From positions 2,267,865 through 2,331,864 of the forward strand of contig JAGTTQ010000001.1 of assembly GCA_018223415.1 (NCBI GenBank): DNA of 64,000 nt, in the 5' to 3' direction. Below are positions 33,514-42,182 of the stretch, in pieces. The first letter of the stretch is position 1, and the number at the start of each line of letters is the position of its first letter. Below the pieces are notes generated by a model, which had not been told where the DNA came from, made no database searches, and was given only the letters and a program-made list of their open reading frames with translations. A program made the position numbers and the translations under genes. This DNA comes from Eubacteriaceae bacterium Marseille-Q4139. Its GTDB lineage: Bacteria; Bacillota; Clostridia; Lachnospirales; Lachnospiraceae.

Positions 33514-34992
33514 ATGAAAATCAGGACAAAGCTTGTAGTGGCATTCCTCATTATCACGGTAGTACCGATTGCGCTGATTTATTTTGCAATCATGGGGCTC
33601 AACAATTATCAGAACCGTGTATTCAGCGAGACATATGGGCTGGCGGAGCAGGTTGACCTGACCGGCGGTTCTTCGATCCGTGTTTTCAGCCATCTGACCG
33701 AGTCCGTCCAGAGGGAAATCGACAGGGAGTTGGAAAAGTCCCCCGACAGCTTTTCTGACGGCGAATATCTGGAACGTCTGTCTCAGCGGCTGGAGGAAAA
33801 GTATTCGTTCCTGATTGTCAGGAAGGGCGGGGAGTATCTGTTTGGAAGCGAAGCTGCGGAAACAGAGGAGCTCCAGGACTCGCTGGATCATTATGAAAAC
33901 CTCGGTGAGGAAGATGAATGGGGAAATTATCTGGATGATAATACGGAACACCTGATTAAGCAGAAGGGCTTTCTGTTTTCCGACGGCGCCGACGGCGACA
34001 TCTATCTGGTGACGAATGTGGAGAAGGCTATTCCCGAGCTTCAGAACATGGTGTTTGAGATGCTGATCACAAGCGTGATGATTCTCTGTATTGCAGCCAT
34101 GGTTCTTGTCACATGGGTGTACCGCTCGATGTTAAGGCCCATTGGGCGCCTCCAGGAGGCCACGAAGCAGATCCGTGACGGGAACCTGGACTTTACCCTG
34201 GACGTGGAGGACGACGATGAAATCGGGCAGCTTTGCCAGAATTTCGAGGAGATGCGGATCCGGCTCAAGGAGTCCACGGAGGAGAAAATCCAGTATGACA
34301 AGGAGAATAAGGAGTTAATCAGCAATATCTCCCACGACCTGAAAACGCCGATTACGGCGATCAAGGGCTATGTGGAGGGGATCATGGACGGCGTCGCATC
34401 TTCCCCGGAGAAGCTGGATAAATACATACGCACCATCTACAATAAGGCCAATGACATGGACAGGCTCATTGATGAGCTGACCTTTTATTCCAAGATTGAC
34501 ACCAATAAGATTCCGTACACGTTTTCCAAAATCAATGTGGCAGATTATTTCGGAGACTGCATTGATGAGGTTGGGCTGGAGTTAGAGGCCCGCGGCGTGG
34601 AGCTTGGATATTTTAATTATGTGGATGAGGACGTCCTGGTGATTGCCGATGCAGAGCAGATAAAGCGGGTGATTAACAACATCATCGGCAATTCCCTGAA
34701 ATATATGGATAAGAAACATGGAATCATCAACATCAGGATTCTCGATGTGGGGGATTTTGTCCAGGTTGAAATTGAGGATAACGGAAAAGGCATTGCAGCA
34801 AAGGACATTCCTTATATTTTTGACCGGTTTTACAGGACAGATTCGTCGAGGAATTCCGCGAAGGGCGGCAGCGGGATCGGCCTTTCCATCGTGAAAAAGA
34901 TCATTGAAGACCATGGCGGGAAAATATGGGCGACGAGTAAGGAAGGGATCGGCACGGAGATCCATTTTGTACTCAGGAAGATAAGTGCGTGA
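33514..34992 (+). CDS. Sensor histidine kinase with HAMP domain
   Basis: A 492-residue membrane kinase. First membrane segment at residues 8-28; an extracytoplasmic sensor of about 150 acidic residues; second segment at about residues 185-207; HAMP (RPIGRLQEATKQIRDGNLDF) to about 265; HisKA with the phospho-His in NISHDLKTPITAIKG near 272; HATPase with the N box IGNSLKYMDK near 390 and G boxes EDNGKGI and GGSGIGLSIV. Start chosen at 33514 because the membrane segment begins there, though GGAG at 33497-33500 is a little far. Partner of the response regulator, which it precedes. Confidence 0.9.
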   Translation: MKIRTKLVVAFLIITVVPIALIYFAIMGLNNYQNRVFSETYGLAEQVDLTGGSSIRVFSHLTESVQREIDRELEKSPDSFSDGEYLERLSQRLEEKYSFLIVRKGGEYLFGSEAAETEELQDSLDHYENLGEEDEWGNYLDDNTEHLIKQKGFLFSDGADGDIYLVTNVEKAIPELQNMVFEMLITSVMILCIAAMVLVTWVYRSMLRPIGRLQEATKQIRDGNLDFTLDVEDDDEIGQLCQNFEEMRIRLKESTEEKIQYDKENKELISNISHDLKTPITAIKGYVEGIMDGVASSPEKLDKYIRTIYNKANDMDRLIDELTFYSKIDTNKIPYTFSKINVADYFGDCIDEVGLELEARGVELGYFNYVDEDVLVIADAEQIKRVINNIIGNSLKYMDKKHGIINIRILDVGDFVQVEIEDNGKGIAAKDIPYIFDRFYRTDSSRNSAKGGSGIGLSIVKKIIEDHGGKIWATSKEGIGTEIHFVLRKISA

Positions 34993-35005
34993 AAAGGAGA
35001 GCAGT

Positions 35006-35695
35006 ATGAGCAAGATTTTGATTGTTGAAGATGAAGAAAGCATTGCGGAGCTGGAGAAGGATTATCTTGAACTTTCCGGTTTTGAGGTGGAAATCGAGAA
35101 TGAGGGGGAGAGCGGACTGAAACGTGCCCTTAATGAGGATTTCGACCTGTTTATTTTGGATCTGATGCTTCCGGGCGTCGACGGGTTTGAAATCTGCCGG
35201 AAGATCCGGGAGAAAAAGAATACGCCGATTATCATGGTTTCGGCCAAAAAGGATGACATTGACAAGATCCGTGGCCTTGGGCTCGGTGCGGACGATTATA
35301 TTACGAAGCCTTTCAGCCCGAGCGAGATGGTGGCCCGCGTGAAGGCGCATATGTCACGGTACGAGCGCCTGATTGGAAGCGGCGCGCCGGTCAATGATGT
35401 GATTGAGATCCGCGGGTTAAAGATTGACAAGACGGCAAGGCGCGTCTATGTCAACGGCGAAGAGAAGAATTTCACGACAAAGGAGTTTGATCTCCTGACA
35501 TTCCTGGCGCAGAACCCCAACCATGTCTATACGAAGGAAGAGCTGTTCTCTAAAATCTGGGACATGGAGTCCATCGGGGATATTGCGACGGTTACGGTTC
35601 ATATCAAGAAGATCCGGGAGAAGATTGAGATGAATACGGCGAAGCCCCAGTACATTGAAACCATATGGGGGGTCGGCTACCGCTTTAAAGTGTAA
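35006..35695 (+). CDS. OmpR/PhoB-family response regulator
   Basis: A 229-residue regulator with a receiver domain (acidic pocket EDEE at residues 8-11, phospho-acceptor Asp52 in LFILDLMLPG, Lys in ITKPF near 103) and a C-terminal winged helix ending in ETIWGVGYRFKV. GAAAAGGAGAG lies just before the ATG at 35006. It begins 13 bases after the kinase stop. Probable targets include the cell-wall carboxypeptidase that follows, but this is inference only. Confidence 0.93.
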   Translation: MSKILIVEDEESIAELEKDYLELSGFEVEIENEGESGLKRALNEDFDLFILDLMLPGVDGFEICRKIREKKNTPIIMVSAKKDDIDKIRGLGLGADDYITKPFSPSEMVARVKAHMSRYERLIGSGAPVNDVIEIRGLKIDKTARRVYVNGEEKNFTTKEFDLLTFLAQNPNHVYTKEELFSKIWDMESIGDIATVTVHIKKIREKIEMNTAKPQYIETIWGVGYRFKV

Positions 35696-35713
35696 AGTGA
35701 AAAAGATATCCAT

Positions 35714-35749
35714 GAGAATCCTTGTGCATGCAGGGGTTCTCTTATTTTT
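35714..35749 (+). terminator. Terminator of the two-component operon
   Basis: GAGAATCC (35714-35721) pairs with GGGTTCTC (35734-35741) through one G-U pair, followed by TTATTTTTA. Confidence 0.75.
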
Positions 35750-35823
35750 ATTGCGAAATTTGTTGAAAATTTGCAGATATCGGAATATGATAGAAGAAAA
35801 ATGGCATGAGGGGGAAAACACAA

Positions 35824-36807
35824 ATGAAAAAACGCAGTTTTTTGATTCTTGCGGCCGCCTTTACTGCGGCATTTTCCATGACGGCTTACGCCGGCGAATG
35901 GCAGTCAAGTGAAAATGGATGGTGGTATGCAAAGGACGATGGAACCTGGCCGGTGTCAGCCTGGGAATGGCTGGACGGAAACGGGGATGGCGTGTCGGAG
36001 TGCTACTATTTCGATGAAAACGGATATCTGCTGACGAACGGAACGGCTCCCGACGGCTCTCAGGTGAACGGAGACGGCGCATGGGTCGTGGACGGGCAGG
36101 TTCAGACGAAGACCGTGGAACCCGGCGGCCCCGGCGGCGGAAGCGGCGAGGACTGGAGTTCGGACGATGCGTATTACGACGATAGCTGGAACTCCTGGGG
36201 TTTTTATGATCCGTGGTATTATGACCCGTACTGGTATGACAGTGATCCCTACCTGAGCGAGGGCGATAAGGCTGCTTACCACTATGCGGCCCATTACTGG
36301 AAATATCCGGACAATTATGAATTAGTGCAGCAGGTGTGGACGCAGTATGAGCGGATTGCTGCAAATCCGAGCAATGAGACAGCTTCTCAGGAGATGGTCT
36401 GGGTAGAGGTTCCGGTCTGGCGGCTTTCCGGCGGCCAGAAGGTAGCGGGAACGGACCGCGTTCAGGTGATGAGCTCCATTGCAGATGATGTGAAAGCGAT
36501 TTTCACGGAGATCTATAATGGGCCGGAGCAGTTCCCTATCAACAGCCTGGGCGGTTATAGCTGGAGAAGCAACGGCCTCACCAGCAATCACAGCGCCGGC
36601 CTTGCCATCGACATCAACCCGGATCAGAATCCCCAGGTTCGTGCCGACGGAACGGTGCTCGTGGGCAGCAAGTGGGAGCCGGGCGTCAACCCCTATTCCA
36701 TCAGCCGCGACAGCGACGTGGTGAAGGCCTTCGGTGCCCATGGATGGAACTGGGGCGCGGCATTTTCGACGAAGGATTATATGCATTTTGATTTTTACTC
36801 TTATTAA
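35824..36807 (+). CDS. Exported M15-family D-Ala-D-Ala carboxypeptidase with cell-wall-binding repeats
   Basis: A 327-residue secreted protein. Residues 1-23 form a signal peptide (cleavage after TAYA). Residues 25-90 hold Trp/Tyr/Gly-rich repeats of the choline-binding type (NGWWYAKDDGTW, YYFDENGYL), which fix the protein on the cell wall. A Gly/Ser/Asp/Tyr-rich linker follows. The C-terminal M15_4 domain shows the zinc ligands in NHSAGLAIDINP near residue 258 and MHFDF near residue 321. It would trim D-alanine from peptidoglycan stem peptides. RBS GAGGGGG; starts upstream (35806) lack a signal peptide. Terminator at 36822-36854. Confidence 0.88.
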   Translation: MKKRSFLILAAAFTAAFSMTAYAGEWQSSENGWWYAKDDGTWPVSAWEWLDGNGDGVSECYYFDENGYLLTNGTAPDGSQVNGDGAWVVDGQVQTKTVEPGGPGGGSGEDWSSDDAYYDDSWNSWGFYDPWYYDPYWYDSDPYLSEGDKAAYHYAAHYWKYPDNYELVQQVWTQYERIAANPSNETASQEMVWVEVPVWRLSGGQKVAGTDRVQVMSSIADDVKAIFTEIYNGPEQFPINSLGGYSWRSNGLTSNHSAGLAIDINPDQNPQVRADGTVLVGSKWEPGVNPYSISRDSDVVKAFGAHGWNWGAAFSTKDYMHFDFYSY

Positions 36808-36821
36808 AATAGGAAGGGATG

Positions 36822-36854
36822 GGAAGCAGGGGATTGGCTCTGCTTCCTATTTTT
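36822..36854 (+). terminator. Terminator after the M15 carboxypeptidase
   Basis: GGAAGCAG (36822-36829) and CTGCTTCC (36840-36847) form an 8-bp stem followed by TATTTTT. It overlaps the last codon and stop of the convergent PHP gene. Confidence 0.75.
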
Positions 36855-37569
36855 GTGCCCTTTTCAGCCCATCCAGATACTGAAACAGCCGGTTGGTATC
36901 GGCATTCAGCACAAGCTCTTCGGGGAATCCGATGGAGTTAAGCATTTGAAGGGCGGCCTTATGGTCGCCGACGCAGTAGCGGCTGTGAGCGTCGGAACTT
37001 ACAATAACTGGGACTTCGTACTCCATGCAGAGCCTTGCTGCCATACGGCAGTTTTCATCGCTTCCCGGACGCACCTGAAAGGAGTTGGAGTTGATTTCCA
37101 GGATTTTTCCGTGCTGAGCGCAGGCTTTTACAACGGCGGGGAGATCGCAGGAGAATACGGGATTTCCGCAGTGCCCCAGGCAGTCTACATCCGGGTTTTC
37201 TATGACGGCCAGCCAGCCTTCCGTGTGGTCTTTCACAGATGCCGGATCTATGGCCTCTATATGATAGGAGGCGATGACGAAATCCAGCCGGGAAAGGAGG
37301 CTGTTCTCCAGGTCGAGACGGCCGTGAAAATCTTTGATATTCACCTCAGCTCCTTTTACGAGGCGCAGGCCGCCAATTTCCGAGGGAAGCCCATTCATGC
37401 AGAAAAAGTGGTGGGCAATGGCACCGTCCAGCATGCCGGGGCCGTGGTCGGTGATTCCGATGGCTGAAAAGCCGAGCTCTCTGGCGGCAGAGGCCATCTC
37501 GTCAAGGGTACTGTATGCATGCTGGCTCACCATGGTGTGGGTGTGCAGATCTGCGATTGTCTTTATCAT
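36847..37569 (-). CDS. PHP-domain phosphatase (YcdX type)
   Basis: A 240-residue PHP protein. The N-terminal metal motif is DLHTHT (His9, His11), followed by HAYSTLDEM, TDHGP near residue 42, and SSDAHSRYCVGDH near residue 195. This subgroup hydrolyses phosphate esters using a trinuclear metal site. AGGAGG nine bases before 37569 selects this start over the long open frame to 37668. It stands alone between convergent and divergent neighbours. Confidence 0.9.
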   Translation of the reverse strand: MIKTIADLHTHTMVSQHAYSTLDEMASAARELGFSAIGITDHGPGMLDGAIAHHFFCMNGLPSEIGGLRLVKGAEVNIKDFHGRLDLENSLLSRLDFVIASYHIEAIDPASVKDHTEGWLAVIENPDVDCLGHCGNPVFSCDLPAVVKACAQHGKILEINSNSFQVRPGSDENCRMAARLCMEYEVPVIVSSDAHSRYCVGDHKAALQMLNSIGFPEELVLNADTNRLFQYLDGLKRAQK

Positions 37570-37924
37570 AAGCAATTTCCTCCTGAAAGCATGAAAAAAG
37601 CGTTTTGGTATGTACAGATACGGGCGGGATGCCTTCGGCGGAACCTGGTGCCCGTTTTTTGTCGCCAACGCAAAATATGTATGCGCTGATTATATCACAG
37701 GAGTAAAATAAAGTAAATAAATAGGTAATTTTGACGTCAAATGTGTTGACACGAGTATGGAAATACCTTAGAATCAAACATGAAATATGACATGTTTACT
37801 CGTTCAAAATCGCAGATTTTCTGCTGAAATCCTCTGGAAAGTCTGAGACGGGATGGAGAATTTATGAAAATACGGCGGGATTGGATTGGTAAATTTTAGT
37901 AAATTACGTGTGGAGGAGAAGAAA
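37570..37924. other. Non-coding region between PHP gene and the ABC operon
   Basis: 355 bases, AT-rich in the middle. It holds the ABC promoter at 37746-37774 and a leader of about 140 bases that contains CAAAATCGCAGATTTTCTGC (37804-37824 region), a weak dyad. No riboswitch is recognised. Confidence 0.5.
37746..37774 (+). promoter_or_regulatory. Promoter of the SBP/amidohydrolase/ABC operon
   Basis: Consensus TTGACA (37746-37751), 17 bases, TAGAAT (37769-37774). Confidence 0.75.
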
Positions 37925-38932
37925 ATGAAAAAATGGTTGTTAATGGCACTTCCGGTTATGCTGAGTATGGCTATGGCAGGATGCGGTTCATCCAGTGAGA
38001 CGTCCGGCAGCGGAAACAATGCCGCGGCAAGTGAGCCCATCAAGGTGACAGTCGGGGATTTCCTCGGAGAGACGTTCCTTTACCCGGTAAAAATTGCCAA
38101 TGAAAAGGGATTTTTTGAGGAAGAGTTTGCGGAGGACAACATCGAGATCAGCGTGGAATACCTCGGAAGCGGCGCCGTTATGGTTGAGGCTTTGACGGCT
38201 GGAAACCTGGATATGTCTTTCCTGGGCGGCCAGCCGGCGTTCAGCGGCATCGCAAACGGCAATGAGACGAAGGTCATCAGTATGGCAACCGTGTCCACAA
38301 CAGATCCGGTGCTTCTTGTGCGGGCAGATTCGGACATCACCGAGGTTTCCCAGCTTGCCGGACGTGACCTGGCTGTGAACATTGGTACTGACAACCATTA
38401 TCAGATGTTAGAAATGCTGTCGTTAGGCGGCCTGACCGAGGATGACGTCAATGTCTATAACCTGAAGGGAACAGAGGCCTACACAGCTTTGGTGAGCGGA
38501 GAGATCGACTGCATGCAGAGCATTGCACCGAATACGGATAAATTCTTAGAAAACGGGGATGTGCGCGTACTCTGCAACCTGGAGGAAACCGGCGCCAGAA
38601 ACAATCAGGTTCTCGTGGCAACCGAGGACTTCATGGAAGAGCACGGCGACATCATCGTCCGGTTCTTAAAGGTTCTTGACCGCGCCAACACCTACTATAT
38701 GGAAAATACTGAGGAATGCCTGGATCTGCTGGCAGAATACTGCGAGGCCGACAGAGAGTACATGGAAGGCTATATGGACAAGTACGACTGTTCCCTGCAC
38801 CTGACCCAGCAGGATAAGGACTACATGAAGAGGGAATATGAGTTCATGAGAAGCTCCGGGATTCTGGAGACGGACATCGACATCGACGGAATTTACGATG
38901 AGAGCTTCCTTGAGGAGGCATTCGGAGAATAA
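37925..38932 (+). CDS. ABC transporter substrate-binding lipoprotein (NitT/TauT type)
   Basis: A 335-residue lipoprotein with signal peptide and lipobox AMAGC (Cys20), then a Ser/Gly linker to about residue 35. The mature part fits the NMT1/SsuA-like family: TVGDFLGETFLYPVKIANEKGFF near the start, LTAGNLDMSFLGGQPAFSG near residue 92, and VNIGTDNHYQMLEM near 145. Such proteins bind nitrate, sulfonates, taurine, or pyrimidine precursors. RBS GGAGGAG. Its stop overlaps the next start by one base. Confidence 0.9.
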   Translation: MKKWLLMALPVMLSMAMAGCGSSSETSGSGNNAAASEPIKVTVGDFLGETFLYPVKIANEKGFFEEEFAEDNIEISVEYLGSGAVMVEALTAGNLDMSFLGGQPAFSGIANGNETKVISMATVSTTDPVLLVRADSDITEVSQLAGRDLAVNIGTDNHYQMLEMLSLGGLTEDDVNVYNLKGTEAYTALVSGEIDCMQSIAPNTDKFLENGDVRVLCNLEETGARNNQVLVATEDFMEEHGDIIVRFLKVLDRANTYYMENTEECLDLLAEYCEADREYMEGYMDKYDCSLHLTQQDKDYMKREYEFMRSSGILETDIDIDGIYDESFLEEAFGE

Positions 38933-39759
38933 TGGGAATCATCGATTTTCGCATGAGGCCGTTATACGGCGGGTATCAGGCCATGGAAAAAAACGGAACC
39001 GTTGACCGGTTCCTTTCCGGCCTGAATTGCGAGAAGACGGCTTCCATGAAGGAAAAGTCCCTAAAGCTTCTTGTAAAGGAGATGGATGAGGCCGGCGTGG
39101 AGCTGGCCGTAGTGCCGGGACGCCAGTCCAAAGGCACCTTTATTTCCAATGAAGAGTTGTTTGAAATAGGGAGGGCGTATCCCGGCCGGTTCGAGATTTT
39201 CCCGCTTTATACGCCGGAAAATCCCGAGGAAAGCCTGAAGGAAATCCGGACATACATAGACACGGAAGGGATCAAAGGCGTGTCCATCGAGCCGGGCTTC
39301 GGAAACAGCCTGCTCTTTGATGACGAGGCATACGAGCCTCTTTACCAGCTTTTGGAGGAGCAGGAGATGATCCTCATGGCGACCTTCAGCGGCTCGATTA
39401 CGCCGGTGCTGGATCCGTCCCTTCCTGGCAGGTTCCAGAAAATCGCAAAAAACCATCCCGGCATGAAGGCCGTGGCCGGCCACGGCGGCTGGCCCTGGGT
39501 ACGGGAGATGGTATGCGCCGCGTTTTTTGCGGAGAACATTTATCTGGCGCCGGATCTTTACAGCGTGAACTGCCCCGGCTGGCAGGACTGGAGAGACGCG
39601 GCCGCCGGCCTCGCCCGGGATAAGATCCTTTTTGGTTCCTCTTATCCGCTTTGCAGCGTATCCCGTGCCGTGGAAAACGTAAAGGAGTGGGGCCTTTTCC
39701 CGGAGGACGAGAGGAAAATCTTCCGGGAAAACGGCGCCGGGCTTTTAGGACTGAAATAA
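38932..39759 (+). CDS. Amidohydrolase-2 family metal hydrolase/decarboxylase
   Basis: A 275-residue TIM-barrel protein. The first strand is IIDFRMRP, where the usual HxH metal motif is replaced by D-F-R, and a later GHGGWPW (His near residue 183) and LFGSSYPLC (Ser/Asp position near 236) match the amidohydrolase-2 layout. With the first His pair missing, metal binding may be altered. Its start overlaps the SBP stop by one base, and the permease starts 17 bases after it, so it is made with the transporter and probably acts on the imported compound. Confidence 0.82.
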   Translation: MGIIDFRMRPLYGGYQAMEKNGTVDRFLSGLNCEKTASMKEKSLKLLVKEMDEAGVELAVVPGRQSKGTFISNEELFEIGRAYPGRFEIFPLYTPENPEESLKEIRTYIDTEGIKGVSIEPGFGNSLLFDDEAYEPLYQLLEEQEMILMATFSGSITPVLDPSLPGRFQKIAKNHPGMKAVAGHGGWPWVREMVCAAFFAENIYLAPDLYSVNCPGWQDWRDAAAGLARDKILFGSSYPLCSVSRAVENVKEWGLFPEDERKIFRENGAGLLGLK

Positions 39760-39776
39760 GAGAGGAAAGATAGAAA

Positions 39777-40562
39777 ATGAAGAAGACACAGGATTCGACG
39801 GCTGTTTTTCGCAATTATTTTCTGGCGGTCATTGCGCCGGCCGCTGTGCTTGCGGCCTGGTTCATCGCCTCTGAGTTCGGGCTCGTGAGGGCCAGCATCC
39901 TTCCGTCGCCCAAGACGGTGTTTGCCACCGCCGCGGATCTCTGGAGAAGCGGCAAGATGGCGGAAGACCTGCTCATCAGTATCCAGAGGGTACTACGCGG
40001 CTTTTCCCTGGGCGCTGTGGCGGGGATTATCCTGGGCGGCATCATGGGCTTTTCCAAGACCTGCAACCGGATCTTCGGTTCCCTGGTGAATATCCTGCGG
40101 CCGGTTCCGATGCTTGCGTGGATCCCGCTTTTGATTTTATGGCTCGGCATCCAGGAGTCCTCAAAGACGGCCGTGATTTTCATCGGAAGCTTCTGGCCGG
40201 TTCTTTTAAACACCACCCACGGAATCCAGAGTACCGACACGAAGCTTTTGGAGGAAGCAAGGATTCTGGAAAAAAGTCCTTTATGCATCGTGCTTCAGGT
40301 ATATCTCCCATCGGCTCTCCCGTCGGTGTTTACGGGGCTCAGGCTCGGCATCAGCTCTGCCTGGACGTGCGTGGTCGGAGCAGAAATGATCGCGGCCACC
40401 AGCGGTATCGGCTACATGATCCACTACGCCAGAGAGCTGGCACAGCCGGCGAAGGTGTTTGCCGGCGTCATCCACATCGGGCTCATCGGGCTTTTCATTG
40501 ACAAGGTGCTGACGATGGTGCAGAGACGGCTGCTCAGTTGGGCATACACGGACGAGAAGTAG
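39777..40562 (+). CDS. ABC transporter permease (NitT/TauT type)
   Basis: A 261-residue permease with six membrane segments. The first is near residues 13-33. SPKTVFATAADLW near 43 and the EAA docking loop (LLEEARILEKSPLCIVLQVYLPSALP, shown in parts) near residue 155 are typical of SsuC/TauC proteins. RBS GAGGAAAG. Works with the SBP upstream and the ATPase 10 bases downstream. Confidence 0.92.
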   Translation: MKKTQDSTAVFRNYFLAVIAPAAVLAAWFIASEFGLVRASILPSPKTVFATAADLWRSGKMAEDLLISIQRVLRGFSLGAVAGIILGGIMGFSKTCNRIFGSLVNILRPVPMLAWIPLLILWLGIQESSKTAVIFIGSFWPVLLNTTHGIQSTDTKLLEEARILEKSPLCIVLQVYLPSALPSVFTGLRLGISSAWTCVVGAEMIAATSGIGYMIHYARELAQPAKVFAGVIHIGLIGLFIDKVLTMVQRRLLSWAYTDEK

Positions 40563-40572
40563 GGGGATTGGA

Positions 40573-41361
40573 ATGGAAGAGAGAAAAGCACATCTGAAAA
40601 TCGAGAACGTAAAGAAAGTGTTTCAGATCAGCGGACAGGAGCTCCCTGTGCTGGACGGCATTACCCTGGACATCAGGGAAGGGGAGTTTGTCAGCATCGT
40701 GGGCGCCAGCGGCTGCGGAAAAAGTACGCTTTTGAAAATGATTATCGGCCTGGATCACCCCACTTCCGGAACCATCCGCATCGGGGACAGGATCGTGGAA
40801 AAGCCTTCGGTGGACTGCGGCATGATTTTCCAGGAGGCCAGGCTTTACCCCTGGAAGACCGTCCAGTCCAACATCGAGTTCGGAATTACCGGGAAAATGA
40901 GCGCCGCAGAGAAAAAGCAGATCGTTCAGGAGCATATTGACCTGGTAGGATTAAAGGGCTTTGAGAAGGCGCTTCCCAAACAGCTCTCCGGCGGTATGCA
41001 GCAGCGTGTCAGCATCGCCAGGGCGCTGGTGAACCGGCCGGACGTGCTGCTTTTGGACGAGCCCTTCGGCGCTTTGGATGCCTTGACCCGTATCAACATG
41101 CAGAACGAGGTTTTAAGGATCTGGGAAACGGAGAAAAAGACCATGGTTCTGGTGACGCACGATATCGACGAGGCCATCTTCTTAAGCGACCGCATCGTGG
41201 TGCTCTCCAGCCGCCCTGGCCGGGTGGAGGAGATTGTGGAGGTGAGCCTTCCGAGGCCGAGAGAGCGCAGCAGCGAGGCGTTTATGAAGATTCGTGCCGG
41301 CATTTTCCGCTTCTTTTTCCAGGCGGCAAATTTCGGCGGCAAGCTGGAACAATATGTGTAG
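40573..41361 (+). CDS. ABC transporter ATP-binding protein (NitT/TauT type)
   Basis: A 262-residue ATPase. Walker A is GASGCGKSTLLK near residue 44, the Q loop is IFQEARLYPW, the signature is QLSGGMQQRV near 138, Walker B is LLLDEPFGALD near 160, and the switch His is in THDIDEA. It powers the transporter encoded just upstream. RBS AGGGGG. Confidence 0.94.
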   Translation: MEERKAHLKIENVKKVFQISGQELPVLDGITLDIREGEFVSIVGASGCGKSTLLKMIIGLDHPTSGTIRIGDRIVEKPSVDCGMIFQEARLYPWKTVQSNIEFGITGKMSAAEKKQIVQEHIDLVGLKGFEKALPKQLSGGMQQRVSIARALVNRPDVLLLDEPFGALDALTRINMQNEVLRIWETEKKTMVLVTHDIDEAIFLSDRIVVLSSRPGRVEEIVEVSLPRPRERSSEAFMKIRAGIFRFFFQAANFGGKLEQYV

Positions 41362-41426
41362 GAGATAATTTTGGGGGCTTCCGGTCCGGCGGGCGGGAGG
41401 CCCTTTCCCTTTAAAAGGAGAACATT

Positions 41427-42155
41427 ATGAGAGAGCTTTTGAAGCATTCCAAAAAAATCCTAATCGGCGGCCACCGCGGCTGTGAATGCAGGTATCCGGA
41501 AAACTCCATTGCAGCCATGGAAGAGGGGATGCGCCAGGGAGCCGATTATCTGGAAATCGACGTGCAGCTTTCAAAAGACGGAAAGGCCGTGATTGTCCAT
41601 GACGTGAAGCCGGAAAAAGGCGGCCTGACCGGCTATGTCCATGAACATGACTTTTCGGAATTAAAGGCAGCCATTCCAGGGCTCTGTACGCTCAGAGAGG
41701 CTTTGGAGTGGGGAAAAGAAAAAGGTGCATGGTTCGGCCTGGAATTAAAGACCGTTCCCTATGACATGAAAAAGGCCAACCGGAAACTTTTAACGGTTAT
41801 GACAGAAGAGCTTCGACTGACAGGCATGACGGAACGGGTCTTCGCCTTCGGTGCAGATTACCAGATTTTAAAAGAACTGAAAGCGCAGATGCCGGAGCTT
41901 ATGCTCGGGCTTATCGTCCCCTTTGTGCCGGCAGACCCGGTGAAGCTCATGAAAGAGATGGAAGCGGAAATTTATCTGTCTTATGTGTGGAATATGGAAA
42001 AAAAGATAGTGACAGAACTGCATGAAGCAGGTTATTATGTAGATGGAGCTATTTTAAAAGAAGAACGATGGATCAACATTGCCAGGGAAATCGGTGTGGA
42101 CATGTATGAAACGGATTTCCCGGGAATCGAAGCGGCCAGGGAGCTGGCCGGATAA
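41427..42155 (+). CDS. Glycerophosphodiester phosphodiesterase
   Basis: A 242-residue GDPD-family enzyme. The catalytic motif GGHRGCECRYPENSIAAM lies near residue 12 (His14, Arg15, Glu21 positions), the metal Glu-Asp pair in LEIDVQLSKDG near 42, and VIVHD near 55. It splits glycerophosphodiesters into glycerol-3-phosphate and an alcohol. No signal peptide, so it acts inside the cell. AAAAGGAGAA site. It follows the ABC operon by 65 bases and precedes the LacI regulator by 27, so it may share control with both. Confidence 0.9.
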   Translation: MRELLKHSKKILIGGHRGCECRYPENSIAAMEEGMRQGADYLEIDVQLSKDGKAVIVHDVKPEKGGLTGYVHEHDFSELKAAIPGLCTLREALEWGKEKGAWFGLELKTVPYDMKKANRKLLTVMTEELRLTGMTERVFAFGADYQILKELKAQMPELMLGLIVPFVPADPVKLMKEMEAEIYLSYVWNMEKKIVTELHEAGYYVDGAILKEERWINIAREIGVDMYETDFPGIEAARELAG

Positions 42156-42182
42156 CATGCAGGATGGGGAGATGAAGCATCT

